Assembly (NCBI GenBank): GCA_030407315.1 | Contig: JALQPE010000241.1 | Coordinates: 1 to 64,000 of the forward strand | From: Asparagopsis taxiformis | Lineage: Eukaryota; Rhodophyta; Florideophyceae; Bonnemaisoniales; Bonnemaisoniaceae | Length of the DNA: 64,000 nt | Direction: 5' to 3' | Shown: one piece after another, positions 50,601-61,910 of the stretch | Layout: each line of letters starts with the position of its first letter | Position numbering within the stretch: the stretch's first letter is position 1 | Made by a program: the position numbers and the translations under genes | Notes under the pieces: generated by a model | The model's database searches: none | Told to the model about the DNA's origin: nothing | Seen by the model: only the letters and a program-made list of their open reading frames with translations

Positions 50601-52050
50601 AGTAGTGTAGGTGTGAAGGCAACAGATGCTCTGAAGCAATATTTATTTGGAAGGAAAGGACAGAGCTATATTAACGATAATGAAGATTGATAGATGCATC
50701 ACCAAAACAGTATCCGGCTCGTGGTATTTGAATTTTGAGATGGAGGAGTGTGATTGATGTACAGACTGTGCAAAGAAAGAAGAAATGTACAAGGAAAGAA
50801 AAAGAAGTGGTAAGCCCGGGCAATGATAGTGTAGAGTGATATCAGAAAACACCGGTTGCACAACCTGGGTAATGATAACGGAGAGTGATTTCAGGAAACA
50901 CCGGTTGCACAACCACTGGCAGGATTATGAGCGGTTGAAAATGGTGAGTACAAACCAACGAAACATGGTGACTTGAAGGGTGCGAGATAGTTTGAAAGTA
51001 GTGCTGTCTCCATTGTCGAAGAAGGCCATTCGGAGTTGGGATAAATGTGAGTCGGCAAAATCATACAATGACGAAGATGATACGTGAAGTAGACAATAGA
51101 TGAGCAAAATGAACCTTCCAAGAAGCGTGGAAAAGGTATGAGGTGTTCGGAACGATAGTGAAGAAGCGTGCAACAGGGATGAGGTGTTCGGAACGATAGT
51201 GTGAGAAAATTGCATGAGCGAGATTTTCCTGGAGAGATGTTATTGAGTTCTCTCTGTATTTATATGAGGCAAGGAGTGGGAGATCGTCTAGGAGCATAAT
51301 TGGCAACTTGCGGCTGGTGTCAGGAGTAGAGAAAAACCTAGGTTCGTGGGCTGAGTGATTTGGCAAGCTTGTTGGTCACTGGCCCGGAAGACACAATGTG
51401 AATTGCGACGTACTACTTGCCAGCGGATAGTATCGCTTGCCAAGTCACAGCTGTGAACGGCGGAAATCAATCATATGTCAATGTATTTGAGCAGACTGGC
51501 CTGGCAATACAATCATGGTTGAATATTAAAAATAGAATCATCGTAGAAAGGACGAAATAACCACTCTGACGCCCTGTTGAAGCAATGACCTGGCACAGTC
51601 TGGGAACATTAATGCCAAGTGATTTAGAAGTTTGTGATGACGGCTAGAGATACGCCTTGGGAGGTGTGATGTGGCCCGTAAGAGGTATTGTGTGAAAACC
51701 CAGGACGGAGGATGTCATCGGTTGGAGAACCTCTGACAGGCATGTGTGTTTGTCGGTATAATGATGGGTATGCACAGTAGTGGAACATGAGATGGAGGGC
51801 AGCAGGTGTTGAAGAGACCATGGGTTGCACAACCACTGACAGCCGAGGGCAGTGATTTAGCGGAAATGTAGCATTGAACTGGAGAGGGAAAGCCGCAGAC
51901 GTCGGAGGCTGTCCTTCTGAAGTGCACTTGCATTTCATGAAATGCATGAAAGGAAGAAAGCTGCATGCAGCAGAAAGCTGCAGCTTTCACGCGAGAATAG
52001 AAGAGCGGCAAAATGTGGAAGGACTGCCTAATGTAACCAAATTATTGTAA
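50600..52050. other. Non-coding region with local duplications
   Basis: No gene is supported. ATCAGAAAACACCGGTTGCACAACC-like sequence occurs twice between about 50,810 and 50,925 (spacing about 56 bases). GATGAGGTGTTCGGAACGATAGTG occurs twice at about 51,138-51,202. GGTTGCACAACC is a perfect palindrome seen again at about 51,826. Confidence 0.5.
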
Positions 52051-52103
52051 TAGAACAATGGCAGTTGTTTCGAAAACAGTGACGAACACACACAAGCAGA
52101 AAC

Positions 52104-52185
52104 AGGTTTTGAAACCGGTGACAGTGAAGGAGAAACAGGTTTCGAAACCGGTGACAATGAAACAGGTTTCGAAACCGGTGACTGC
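52104..52185. repeat. Three copies of AGGTTTCGAAACCGGTGAC
   Basis: A palindromic core (GGTTTCGAAACC, once GGTTTTGAAACC) followed by GGTGAC is repeated three times within 80 bases, beyond the 3' end of the minus-strand gene that ends at 52226. Confidence 0.75.
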
Positions 52186-52225
52186 CGAAAGGAATTGTAT
52201 ATTTCGGGTTGTGGATCAGTACAGT

Positions 52226-54079
52226 TTATGCCGTTCTAGGAGGGTAACCCAGGGATCTATCGACGACGTAATGTGAACCGCCATCCAGGAGTGCCGAAGA
52301 GTGGCTGACCTGGTGGAGGGTAGTGTTTGCAGAGCATTTGTGTTCTGTGGAACATGCATGTATAGTTGCAACTCGAATCACGGAAGAAGTGAGGCGTAAA
52401 AGCTGTGACGAGTTGGTCAATTTCTGACCCAGATTTTTTTCCGGTGTGGTATTTGCAGTGTTCGGTGATTCCACTGTCTGCGGCCATGGTTGTTCGCATG
52501 TAGGACATACTTCCGCATGCCGAGGTTTCTTCGACGCACGATCCTGTCCGGGCTCCACAGCAGGTTGCACGCTTCCTGCACCACTGGTTTCTGGGCCTTC
52601 TTCTCCACCGCGCTGCGAGTCTTCTTCGACAGGACCATCCTCGGTTTGTGCAACCTGCCGACGTCGCACGGCACTACGACGTCTCGCACGAGCGGTCCGC
52701 TCGTCCATAGCAGTTCGTTCTGTTGGTACGATCTCATCTTCTTCATTTCGGTCACCGTTCGCTTCATCATTCCCTGCGACGGTATGTTCTAGTTGTCCAT
52801 CTCTTTCCTCCTGCACGTTGGCCTCCGGCACTGGCGGCCGTTCGGGAGGTGAGCCACCAGCACTCTGTACGTTTCTTTCGTGATTTTTACGCCGTCCTGT
52901 ATTTGTTGCTCCCTCCAATGGTCTCACCACGTCAACCTGGTTAATTCTTGTACTATTCTCTATGAATGCGGTCAGCCATGTCCGAATGCGAGCTTGTCTG
53001 CGTTGTTGGGATGATTCGCGTATGGAACTGCTAATGTTCTCTGCATCACTGTCTATAGCGGACAGCATGCGAGACATGAAATTTTCCAATGATGATCTCA
53101 GAGCATCATCATATCGCTGACCATACGCGATATTCGCCGGTAGCGCTTCCATTCCGACGAGAACGTGCATTACAACGGCATACAGTTTCGGTACCACACT
53201 CCTGTCTTCTTCGGCGTCCATTACATACTTGAACATAGCATTGGCACTAACCAGGTTCTCCTTCTTCAACACCTTTCTCCTCACTCCACGGTTTCCGGTC
53301 ACGAATGTGCACTGCTCCGGGGTTGCGGCTCGTATTTTCCGTTCGGCAACAAATCTGAGGCCACCGAAAATGGCTTGTGAAATGATTGCATGTACATCAC
53401 GAACCATGCCATAATTTTCAAGCGGCACGTCGTACTCGACCGGAGCGCAACAAGAATCTAGCACTTCCGGTATCCCACGGTCAGAGTTCCTGTCCTGGAC
53501 TTTCGTTATTAGCAGACACACCCATGACATTGTATGAATATACCATGATAGCATCCACGACCGACCTTCTTGGCTAATGCTCCAAGTAAAACTATGAGAT
53601 GGATAATTATGTAGCTTGGCCTTTTGCATAGCTACAGCGTATATCCACTCATCAGACATCCACGACTCGATCTTCGAAAGGACGTTCCTGAAATCCAGAG
53701 CTGTTAGAACATTTTTCAACACTTTTTTCTTCGACGTAAAGGGTATCACGAAACCATTCATATCACCAAACACGCCTCTCGGATATAGACGCAAAGTATT
53801 CAGACATTGCTCTGTATAGAACACGCATGCCCGTTGGACGACTCTGGTGACAACGTGAGCGGGCGGGGTAGGGCGGGTCCCGTTCCCAATATATAGATTA
53901 CACTCCGAACTGTTGACGAACTCTTGTGCATCGCGCGTTACTTGTCTTTCCCATGCAGCCCACTGCGAAGCCGAAGTGTTATCACCAACAGGTGGCCGTC
54001 CTTGGATATATTGTTTAATAGAAGCGAACACATCCGTGGGAGACGAGTACGGTGTCTGTCTCCTCGGTGCTGGCGGCAT
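52226..54079 (-). CDS. Unrecognised protein of 617 residues with possible C-terminal zinc motif
   Basis: I do not recognise the family. ATG 54079 (MPPAPRRQTPYSS) is preferred over an upstream GTG. The N-terminal two-thirds (about 1-380) is globular and helical, with Trp/Tyr/Cys-rich segments (YPSHSFTWSISQEGRSWMLSWYIHTMSW) and a region near 245-285 rich in charged helices. The last third is disordered and strongly acidic and basic by turns (EEDEIVPTERTAMDERTARARRRSAVRRRQ), then KKPRHAEVCPTCEQPWP. A one-base step back near 52,432 would bring in further Cys and His (CNYTC, MLCKHYPPPG) and could complete a zinc-binding tail ending at 52257. The layout resembles the unrecognised gene at 35437. Function and localisation are unknown; the basic clusters suggest the nucleus. 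Confidence 0.6.
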   Translation of the reverse strand: MPPAPRRQTPYSSPTDVFASIKQYIQGRPPVGDNTSASQWAAWERQVTRDAQEFVNSSECNLYIGNGTRPTPPAHVVTRVVQRACVFYTEQCLNTLRLYPRGVFGDMNGFVIPFTSKKKVLKNVLTALDFRNVLSKIESWMSDEWIYAVAMQKAKLHNYPSHSFTWSISQEGRSWMLSWYIHTMSWVCLLITKVQDRNSDRGIPEVLDSCCAPVEYDVPLENYGMVRDVHAIISQAIFGGLRFVAERKIRAATPEQCTFVTGNRGVRRKVLKKENLVSANAMFKYVMDAEEDRSVVPKLYAVVMHVLVGMEALPANIAYGQRYDDALRSSLENFMSRMLSAIDSDAENISSSIRESSQQRRQARIRTWLTAFIENSTRINQVDVVRPLEGATNTGRRKNHERNVQSAGGSPPERPPVPEANVQEERDGQLEHTVAGNDEANGDRNEEDEIVPTERTAMDERTARARRRSAVRRRQVAQTEDGPVEEDSQRGGEEGPETSGAGSVQPAVEPGQDRASKKPRHAEVCPTCEQPWPQTVESPNTANTTPEKNLGQKLTNSSQLLRLTSSVIRVATIHACSTEHKCSANTTLHQVSHSSALLDGGSHYVVDRSLGYPPRTA

Positions 54080-54835
54080 CTTCAATCTTTCGTTTCTTGT
54101 GTGCAGTGGATCTCTGTGAACTTCGATTCTGCGGAGCTGATAAACAGAGTGCACTGTTTGTGTGCAATACTTGTAGAAGTCAAGAGCTCTTCACTCCTCA
54201 CAAATCCTTGTCCTAGTAATAGGTTCAATATCAATTTACGTTCTCATCTCTATTGTAAGCGGTTTTGCTACCGTTCCTACCATCAAATTTTATAATTAAT
54301 TACGAATGTTCGCGACCATTCCAACGGTGCGGAATCGTGCCCTGAAACCGCGGTTTCATTGCGTTCGTTGCAGCCATCCTAGGACATTATGAAGCTTCAT
54401 AATGTCAACACAAGCCGCCCCGATGTGATGAAATATCCCTGAATCTTCCTCACGGTGGTTTGAATTGAAATGGAATATTCACACCCTTTGCGGTTAAGTG
54501 GTGAGTTTCATCCACTCCGTCCACAGATCCAACGTTTCATATAAACACGGGAATAGCAGGAAAGTACAGAACCATCCAATAATTATGAGCCATCGTAATC
54601 TAATTATATCGCCATGGGACATGTTCTTAAGAAATTTCCCCTATTCAATTGGAAACGGTATGGCAAGGTGCCATTATTCCAACAAACTTTGCAGACTTAC
54701 TGGAATCTTCTAAGTCTCGAGACCGGAACCAAGTTTAGTCCTTCCTTGTTGAATTCGGCAATAATGGTCCGCTCCAGTCGCTGTACATCTCTTTCCGAAA
54801 CAAGACCAAGCCGTCCACTTCTCACCAGTGTCACA

Positions 54836-55760
54836 ACCAAACCACGGACAACCATTTGCACAACTACACATGTGTGCACCTCGTCACTGCCTTCACAACT
54901 GCCTGCAACAAGCTGCATGCTCGCACACGTGTGCGCTCCGTCACCGGTTTCACAACCACGGACAACCATTTGCACAACTACACACGTGTGCACCTCGTCA
55001 CTGCCTTCACAACCACGGACAACCATTTGCACGACTACACACGTGTGCACCTCGTCATCGGTTTCACAACCACGGACAACCATTTGCACAACTACACACG
55101 TGTGCGCTCCGTCACCGGTTTCACAACCACGGACAACCATTTGCACAACTACACACGTGTGCACCTCGTCACTGCCTTCACAACCACGGACAACCATTTG
55201 CACAACTACACATGTGTGCACCTCGTCACCGGTTTCACAACCACGGACAACCATTTGCACAACTACACACGTGTGCACCTCGTCATCGGTTTCACAACCA
55301 CGGACAACCATTTGCACAACTACACATGTGTGCACCTCGTCACCGGTTTCACAACCACGGACAACCATTTGCACAACTACACACGTGTGCACCTCGTCAC
55401 CGGTTTCACAACCACGGACAACCATTTGCACAACTACACACGTGTGCGCTCCGTCACCGGTTTCAAAACCAAGGACAACCATTTGCACAACTACACACGT
55501 GTCCACCTCGTCACTGCCTTCACAACTGCCTGGAACAAGCTGCATGCTCGCACACGTGTGCGCTCCGTCACCGGTTTCACAACCACGGACAACCATTTGC
55601 ACAACTACACATGTGTGCACTTCGTCACCGGTTTCAAAACCACGGACAACCATTTGCACAACTACACACGTGTGCACCTCGTCACTGCCTTCACAACTGC
55701 CTAGAACTAGCTGCATAACTACACACGTGTGCACTTCGTCACCGGTTGCACAACCACATG
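54836..55760. repeat. 57-bp minisatellite, about 15 units
   Basis: The unit includes CACGTGTGCACCTCGTCAC, CGGTTTCACAACCACGG and ACAACCATTTGCACAAC. Because 57 is a multiple of three and stop-free in several frames, it produces long open frames on both strands that I treat as artefacts. Two variant units (with GCTGCATGCTCGCACACG) are interspersed. The ACACGTGT palindrome and CCGGTTTCAC words link it to satellites at 52.1, 56.8 and 58.7 kb. Confidence 0.9.
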
Positions 55761-55943
55761 TGGTGAGGAGCAGGGCAGCTGCAGCTGTCCTGCTCCTCAC
55801 TGACTTCATGACCGTGGATGAACTGCAAGTCTAGACACGTGTCCATGTCGTCCCTACTTCCACGACCGACCATGAACGTTCGTACAATAGTACTGAAATA
55901 ATACTATTCTTGTTTGGGAACGATACATCTCAATCGTTTGTCG

Positions 55944-56355
55944 ATGGATCATCCGTCCATAGATCATCCGTCCATTCTACATGATGGTATCGCCATTGAG
56001 GTACTCTGGAACGTGAATACGAGTGGTACGTGTAACCGGCGGACAAGACACTCCGCAAACAGGGTTTGGTGGAAGGCAAAGGTAGCCAGGTTGACTCGAC
56101 GAGGAATCCCCCGTTCTGCCACGCTGACATATTTGGCGATGTTAGGCCATCCCGAAACCTCTAGAGGTTTCGGGATGGCCTAACGTAAAGCTAGCCCGGC
56201 TGGGAAGACTTTCCCTCGTAGGTGGAACACATGCTATTGCAGTTGCGTTTCCAGGAGTTGTCCAAGATCTGAATCGATTTTTCCGCAGCCTGCAATGCGG
56301 TCCAGAACGTATAAGTCTGCGCCGAACCATTTCCAGGCTGGTTGCCAACGAATGA
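55944..56355 (+). pseudogene. Short gene with Tudor-like motif, interrupted by a 44-bp palindrome
   Basis: From ATG 55944 the frame encodes DGIAIEVLWNV...NRVWWKAKVARL...SATLTYLAMLG, matching the N-terminal motif of the protein at 15972-17129 (VIEVEW...VWWGAKVL...TLQY). The frame then meets a 44-bp perfect palindrome and stops at 56183. Beyond the palindrome another frame (56185-56355) reads LVGGTHAIAVAFPGVVQDLNRFFRSLQ, which looks protein-like and probably continues the original gene. So an inverted duplication appears to have broken a small reader-like gene. Whether any product is made is unknown. Confidence 0.5.
56141..56184. repeat. 44-bp perfect palindrome
   Basis: Two 22-base arms (GTTAGGCCATCCCGAAACCT and on to the CTCTAGAG centre) meet without loop or mismatch. 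It is the same kind of structure as the 54-bp palindrome in the methyltransferase gene, and again sits inside a reading frame. Confidence 0.92.
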
Positions 56356-56787
56356 GATGAATACCACGATACCACACGACCAGTGGTACAATGAATTGCG
56401 AAGAGCAGAGTACGAATCCGTTGACCTCGGAAATAGAACTAAGCGAGATTTGAGATCCCCGGTGTACTTTTATTTATCACCTATCTAGAGATAAAAAATG
56501 GCCCATTAAGCACACCGGAGGTTACGGTGCAATTGAGATATGTTACCTATCCGCAGAGTCAGGACCGTCGTTGATACAACGATGACAGTATCGTGCATGT
56601 GCGTTTCACTTGCTTCTCTGCCACGGACGAAAACAAAACAGTCAACATTTCCATTAGCATTGGTGGGGGTCAACGATATCACTGCTTCTAGGACTCACGT
56701 TTCAATAACGTTGTGAACATACTCGTCACTGATTTCGCTACCCCTCATAAGTGTTCCAGACCACATTGTACAGTCAATGAGTGCGTT

Positions 56788-57512
56788 TGTGTCACTGGTT
56801 TCACTACCGCTGACCAGAACACGTGTAGTGTAATGTATCCAGGCTAGACTTGTGGTCATCGACCACACGACCTTCGGTACACCCCCTCCTCCAGCTGATC
56901 AGTGAGCCATTCGTGTCACTGGTTTCACTACCGCTGACCATAACACGTGTACCATGATGTGTCCTTGCTACACGTGTGGTCATCGGCCGCACGACCTCTG
57001 GCGCACACCCACATTTTGGTTCCTCAGTGAGCCAATCGTGTCACTGGTTTCACAACCGCTGACCATAACACGTGTATCATAATATGTCCTTGCTACACGT
57101 GTAGTCATCGGCCGCACGACCTCCGGTACACACCGCCCCATTTCTGGTGTTCAGTGAGACCATCCATGTCACTGGTTTCACTACCGCTGACCATAACACG
57201 TGTATCATAATATGTCCTTGCTACACGTGTAGTCATCGGCCGCACGACCTCCGGTACACACCGCCCCATTTCTGGTGTTCAGTGAGACCATCCATGTCAC
57301 TGGTTTCACTACCGCTGACCATAACACGTGTATCATAATGTATCCAGGCTACACGTGTGGTCATCGGCTGCACGACCTCTGGCGCACACCCACATTTTGG
57401 TTCCTCAGTGAGACCATCCATGTCACTGGTTTCACTACCGCTGACCATAACACGTGTATCATAATGTGTCCTTGCTACACGTGTAGTCATCGGCCGCACG
57501 ACCTCTGGTTCA
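56788..57512. repeat. Tandem satellite with unit of about 125 bp, five to six copies
   Basis: Each unit has GTCACTGGTTTCACTACCGC, TGACCATAACACGTGTA, a TGCTACACGTGTAGTCATCG segment and CACGACCTC. Units differ in length by a few bases. One further partial unit occurs at about 59,150-59,225. Confidence 0.85.
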
Positions 57513-57739
57513 CAATGGGGAAAGTTGGATCGAAATCAACGGATTGGGCTCGACTTGGCGCTGCTCTGTACCGTATCAATTGTTTCGGTTCACCAACCAG
57601 TCGGCACGGCATGGCTCAGCTCAGCTGCGCGGGCGATGGCAGCAATGCAAACACAGATGATGTTTGGTGAAATTGAAATTATTGATATTGTTTGCCATGC
57701 ACCGTGTCGCGGCCAACTCGGTATCTGTCGGGTGTGTTG

Positions 57740-58095
57740 CAAAACCAGTAACATGGCTTACAATGGCTATTGGATCAAACAGGAGAGGCCATGCTACCAG
57801 CCAAAATTTCGCAGCAAATTTTCATTTAGGGTTACACACAGCACTAGTCGCACAACCAGTGACATGGATCGTCATGGCTTTCGGAACCAAAAGGAGTACC
57901 TCCCACCCTTGCAACACCAATTTCAGACCAAATTTCATTTACGGTTACACTCATCACTGGTCGCACAACCAGTGACATGGTTCGTCATGGCTTTTGGACC
58001 CACCAGGAGAAGCTATGCTTGGTACGAGCCGAAATTTCGGAGCAAATTGTCATTTAGGGTTGCACCCAGCACAGGTTGCACAACCAGTGACATGG
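57740..58095. repeat. Tandem repeat with unit of about 115 bp, three copies
   Basis: Each unit carries GCACAACCAGTGACATGG, CGTCATGGCTTT and AAATTTCATTTAGGGTTACAC-like segments, with substitutions between copies. Open frames here follow the repeat and are not considered genes. Confidence 0.75.
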
Positions 58096-59180
58096 CTTGT
58101 CTTGGCATTTGCTCATGGAAGAAACTCCCTCTGCTCTGCGGGATCCTTTTCTAGCGCGCTGTACTCATCTACTTTGTAGACTCTGTGAATGCCTTTCAAG
58201 ATGCCAATCACTTATGACACACAGCGTATATGAATACAGCATTACTTCCTCAGTTCTGGACGAAGGTTCTTGCAGTCCCGTGTAGTCCACACTGGTTGGA
58301 AAAGTTTCTCACTTCCATGTCAGTCTTCAACACATGGAGCGAACATGTGTCTTCTACCATGGTTTTTACAGTGGAACTGCTCGTGTCCATGATTCCGATG
58401 CAGTTCTGCATCGCATATTTGGTTATTTGAGACGTAAAATAGCATAGCACCGGGAACAGCCATTACCTAGGGGAGAAATCCGGACTCTGATCTTGGTATT
58501 GACACACTTAGCACAGGTCTCATATCCGTCAGCCCCGACAGCACAATTCAGGAGCTTGAAATAATTGTGAGATCTGTGTGTTCTACCTGTCCAGCATCAG
58601 AATTCCATCCTGCATTCTCCCTGACTCAGATACCACCAACTGATACAGCCACTAATGCGCCCATGTACTGCAACCAACACATGGCGCTCACCGGCTTCAC
58701 GACTGCGCACGAACTACACACATTTCGACATCGTCACCAGTTTCACGACCACCGACAAGCCATTCTCACAGCTACACACGTGTGCACCTCGTCACCGGCT
58801 TCACAACTACCCTGGAGCCAGCTGCACGCCCACACACGTGTGAACCTCGTCACCGGTTTCACTACCACCGACAAGCCATTTGCACAGCTACACACGTGTC
58901 GATGTTGTCACTACTCGCACGACCGAGGACGAAAGGTAACCCTGGAATCTTATCCATCTCGACCCGGCAACTAGCAAAGGTGGGAACGCGTCTAGTGAAT
59001 TCTGGCTCAACCCGGCTTCAGAGAGGGACAGCTGTCGACCTTGTCACCGGTTTCACGACCACCGACGAGCTATTTGCGCAGCTACGCACGTGTCGACTTC
59101 GTCACCGGTTCACGACCACCCACAAGCCATCTGCACAAATACACTCGTGCAAACGCTGACCATAACACGTGTAGCATAAT
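58096..59180. repeat. Non-coding region with minisatellite-related units
   Basis: From about 58,720 to 59,130 units with CACCTCGTCACCGGTTTCAC, ACCACCGACAAGCCATTTGC and CAGCTACACACGTGT recur. They are clearly related to the 57-bp minisatellite at 54.8-55.8 kb. The remaining 600 bases show no gene. Confidence 0.6.
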
Positions 59181-59874
59181 GTGTCCTGGCTACACGTGTG
59201 TTCATCGCCTGCACGACCTTCAGTACACCCCAATTTGGGATCTCCATTTGAATCGCGTACACTACAGCCGCACTGCGCCAGAGATACATTACTAGACGCA
59301 AAGACGCTGAAGCATAAACCCATAGGTGCCTTGCCCACTTTGAGAGCTGTACTTGTCATCATATTTCTCGCAAGTACGGCGACTACTAATTTGTGGCCGG
59401 GAAAACAGTGTAATCTAGGTGGACAACATGTGATAGAGACGAAAAGGAAATCGAAAATATCGGAAGCGAGTGATTGGACGAGTTCCTCTGATTGGTTCCT
59501 GCCATTCCCGGATATAGAATTATGCCTCGTTGAATGGCGTGAGTGGAAGTCCCATGTTGCTTTAGAACTCTGGTCGGCTTCCGTCCAAGTTTACTATGTA
59601 TCTGATCATATCCTGGTCTCGACGACAGTGCGTATGACAGGCTGTCTTGTATTAGCTTACAATTTTCAGACATACAAGACGCCCAAAATCAGCCTGAATA
59701 GGTCGTCACACGCCGTCTTGTCGATGGCAACCCGCTCATGCGACATCCACAGCTTTTGGTCTTACCGTCCTGTTAGTCTCCCGGTCTTCTCCACAGGAAA
59801 CAACATTCTCTCGTCCATAATGGGCAATTGCGCTTTGCTCCGCCATCAAACCGCTCCAATCTAAGCTCACCTAA
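59181..59874. other. Region upstream of the NB-ARC gene; no supported gene
   Basis: A 227-codon plus-strand frame (59181-59864) and an opposing 95-codon frame overlap here. Neither shows a recognisable motif. It may hold an upstream exon of the NB-ARC gene in another frame, but I cannot show it. Confidence 0.3.
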
Positions 59875-61038
59875 CCCAACTTTTCGTTTTACCGCGCAAA
59901 TCAACCGACGTCTCACCGAACCATCGCATCCGCCGCCCATTCCAGCGCATCAGCCATCTCGTCTGCAACTCTGACATCCTCCACGTCTCCATGTTCCCCC
60001 GCTCCAAATTCATCAGATCCATCTGCACGTCTCATCCCCCAGCCGCAATTCCTCAGGAGACCTTTCTACGTTCCAATCATTCTGCCCCCGGTACTGGATT
60101 TATCGCCATCCTCCACGACTCCAGAAAGCGCTGTGAAGTACGCCCTTCTGTCTGAAGACCCAGGCGTTAATTCCGTCGTGCTTGTTGGTATTGGTGGCGC
60201 AGGGAAGACTACTATCCTCTGTGCTCTCGGTAATGACGAGGAGATCAGCGACAAATACCGCGATGGCTTGTGGTTTTTCAGACTTGGTCATGACATAACA
60301 CTCTCCTCCTTCATCCGCCAACTCGAGTTGCTTGTCAAATCCGCATGTCCAGATTTTGTAGCAGATTTCAAGTAGCTCGCTGCTTCAGAAGATACGCACT
60401 GCATGATGATCAACCATCCTTTGTCCATGAAGCACTTCCTGCTTCTATTCGATGACGTTAGCGATGTCAATGCAGATGAGTACAGATTGGCCTGTGCTAC
60501 GTGTCAAGCCGTGCAAGGGAACAACTGTACATCATTGAAGATTCTGACATCCACAAGCAGCAGAGTTGTTTCCGATGTATTTAGTCACAACCTTTGTGCA
60601 GAGATCGACCCTGGAAACTCTGACGCTGAAAGAAGCCTTCGAATATTTTGTCACTACGCAGCCTTGGAGATGTCAGATGTTTCTTTACTCTCCGATTAGA
60701 ACCGAGACGCCCTGGACCACGTTCTGGAAATATGCCAAGGACTTCCGCTCCCATTGAGAATGGCTGGATCTACCGTCAGGCAGCTTATGTACCCTAGCGT
60801 AGATCAATGTGATCAGAGTGCGATCGGTCGGTATTGGGGGGGACTGGCATCGAGGACCCGGTCTCCTGCAGGGGCAGAGGGTGTAGAAAAACATCTAGGC
60901 ATGACATCTATCTTGGAGACGAGCATAAAATTTGTCGAGGATGGATGGGAGTCGACGAAAGCGCCAGAAAAGCTCGCTGATCACCTCACAGTGCAAGACA
61001 TGTTTCACTCATTTTGCATTGTACAAAAGCAAACATAG
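59875..61038 (+). pseudogene. NB-ARC/STAND NTPase fragment with two in-frame TAG codons
   Basis: The frame is open from 59875 but has no ATG before the domain, so the 5' end is missing or in another exon. It encodes VVLVGIGGAGKTTIL (P-loop, about 60177-60221), DGLWFFRLG, FLLLFDDVSD (Walker B), a KILTSTSSR sensor-like strand and ICQGLPLPLRMAG (the GLPL motif), the ordered signature of NB-ARC NTPases of plant R proteins and Apaf-1-like switches. Two TAG codons interrupt the same frame at 60373-60375 and 60697-60699. Both sit where a single C-to-T change from CAG would account for them. No leucine-rich, WD40 or TPR repeats follow before the stop at 61038. Probably a decayed immune-type or signalling NTPase. 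Confidence 0.72.
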
Positions 61039-61148
61039 TTCTAGTTTGTGATGCGCATCTGCACCGCTTGATTCAATGCCTCATTCGATAAATCTCTGAT
61101 TCCTTTCGCATTTACGTTGGTCACACAGGACGTGTGCTCAAATGGTTT

Positions 61149-61793
61149 TCATTCGTTCTGGGTTGAGAGTTTGACATTTCTATCGCATCGGGATACAGCC
61201 AATAATATACTGTTCAGCATGTGAACAATTTCATCAAATTTTTCTATAACTTCATGCGGCTTTGCCAGCTGCATTACGTACTTCAGCGCACACTGCTTCC
61301 AACCGGACGAGTCCAACTCTACTCCCGTCTCCTTCTGCGTGATCAAGTATCGCCCGTTTCGCATTTCCACTATCTGGGCTTCAAGGTCCTCGTGAAGCAC
61401 TAGACATCCAACGTTTTTCCCGCTGTGATACAGCACTAGACGCTCCTGTATTGTCAAAGCAGAGATGCAACGATCAATGCGCAAAACTCCCGGACCGTCT
61501 GCATATGTTTCAACGCAATGCTTGATACTGCAAGATGAGTTCTCGCTCACCTTAATCTGTCCCTCAACAATTCGGTCAAGAGCCCATCTCGCCGCCTCTT
61601 GTCCACACTCGCCCGACAGAAATGAATTGATTACTTCTTTACAATCTTCATCTTGTTCGGCGCTTTCATGCAAAGGAACACTAGCCGCTGACCTCGTTTC
61701 CAGTATGCGGTAGCTTCTGCGCTCTCCGCTTGAGAATTGACTTTTTATCGTGCAGCGCAATTCACTGCCACCCATCACCGCCGTATACGTCAC
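61149..61793 (-). CDS. Unrecognised protein part, possible 3' exon of the 62629 gene
   Basis: This 214-codon stretch lies in the same frame as the end of the gene at 61911-62629 but is separated by two TAA codons (at 61911 and about 61,805). It contains GSELRCTIKSQF, a helical QDEDCKEVINSFLSGECGQEAARWALDRIVEGQIKV segment, IDRCISALTIQERLVLYHSGKNVGCLVL and a C-terminal helix. The first codon of the open stretch is GTG; the first Met is at 61775. It may be a separate small gene or a second exon after an intron covering the stops. No family recognised. Confidence 0.45.
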   Translation of the reverse strand: MTYTAVMGGSELRCTIKSQFSSGERRSYRILETRSAASVPLHESAEQDEDCKEVINSFLSGECGQEAARWALDRIVEGQIKVSENSSCSIKHCVETYADGPGVLRIDRCISALTIQERLVLYHSGKNVGCLVLHEDLEAQIVEMRNGRYLITQKETGVELDSSGWKQCALKYVMQLAKPHEVIEKFDEIVHMLNSILLAVSRCDRNVKLSTQNE

Positions 61794-61910
61794 GTATTAC
61801 TTGCCTACCACCGTCTTGCCAGTCTTCATTTCGTAGCGAGACGTCTCCGGCCTGCTAGTAATTCGTGCTGCGAATATCAATCCCTCCAGCTCTTGGTCTA
61901 TAGAAACCGC

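Noticed and set aside
48660..55760. Palindromic arrays as parS-like centromere sites for the ParB-domain proteins
   Set aside because: The ParB-like domains here are fused to enzymes and resemble methylase-associated ParB/Srx domains, not partition proteins; no ParA-like gene is present.
54614..55834. Overlapping frames of 282-406 codons on both strands
   Set aside because: They are produced by a 57-bp repeat that lacks stops in several frames.
60133..61038. TAG reassigned to glutamine
   Set aside because: Other good genes in the window end at TAG (for example gag at 8903 and the SET gene at 21422), so decay of one gene is simpler.
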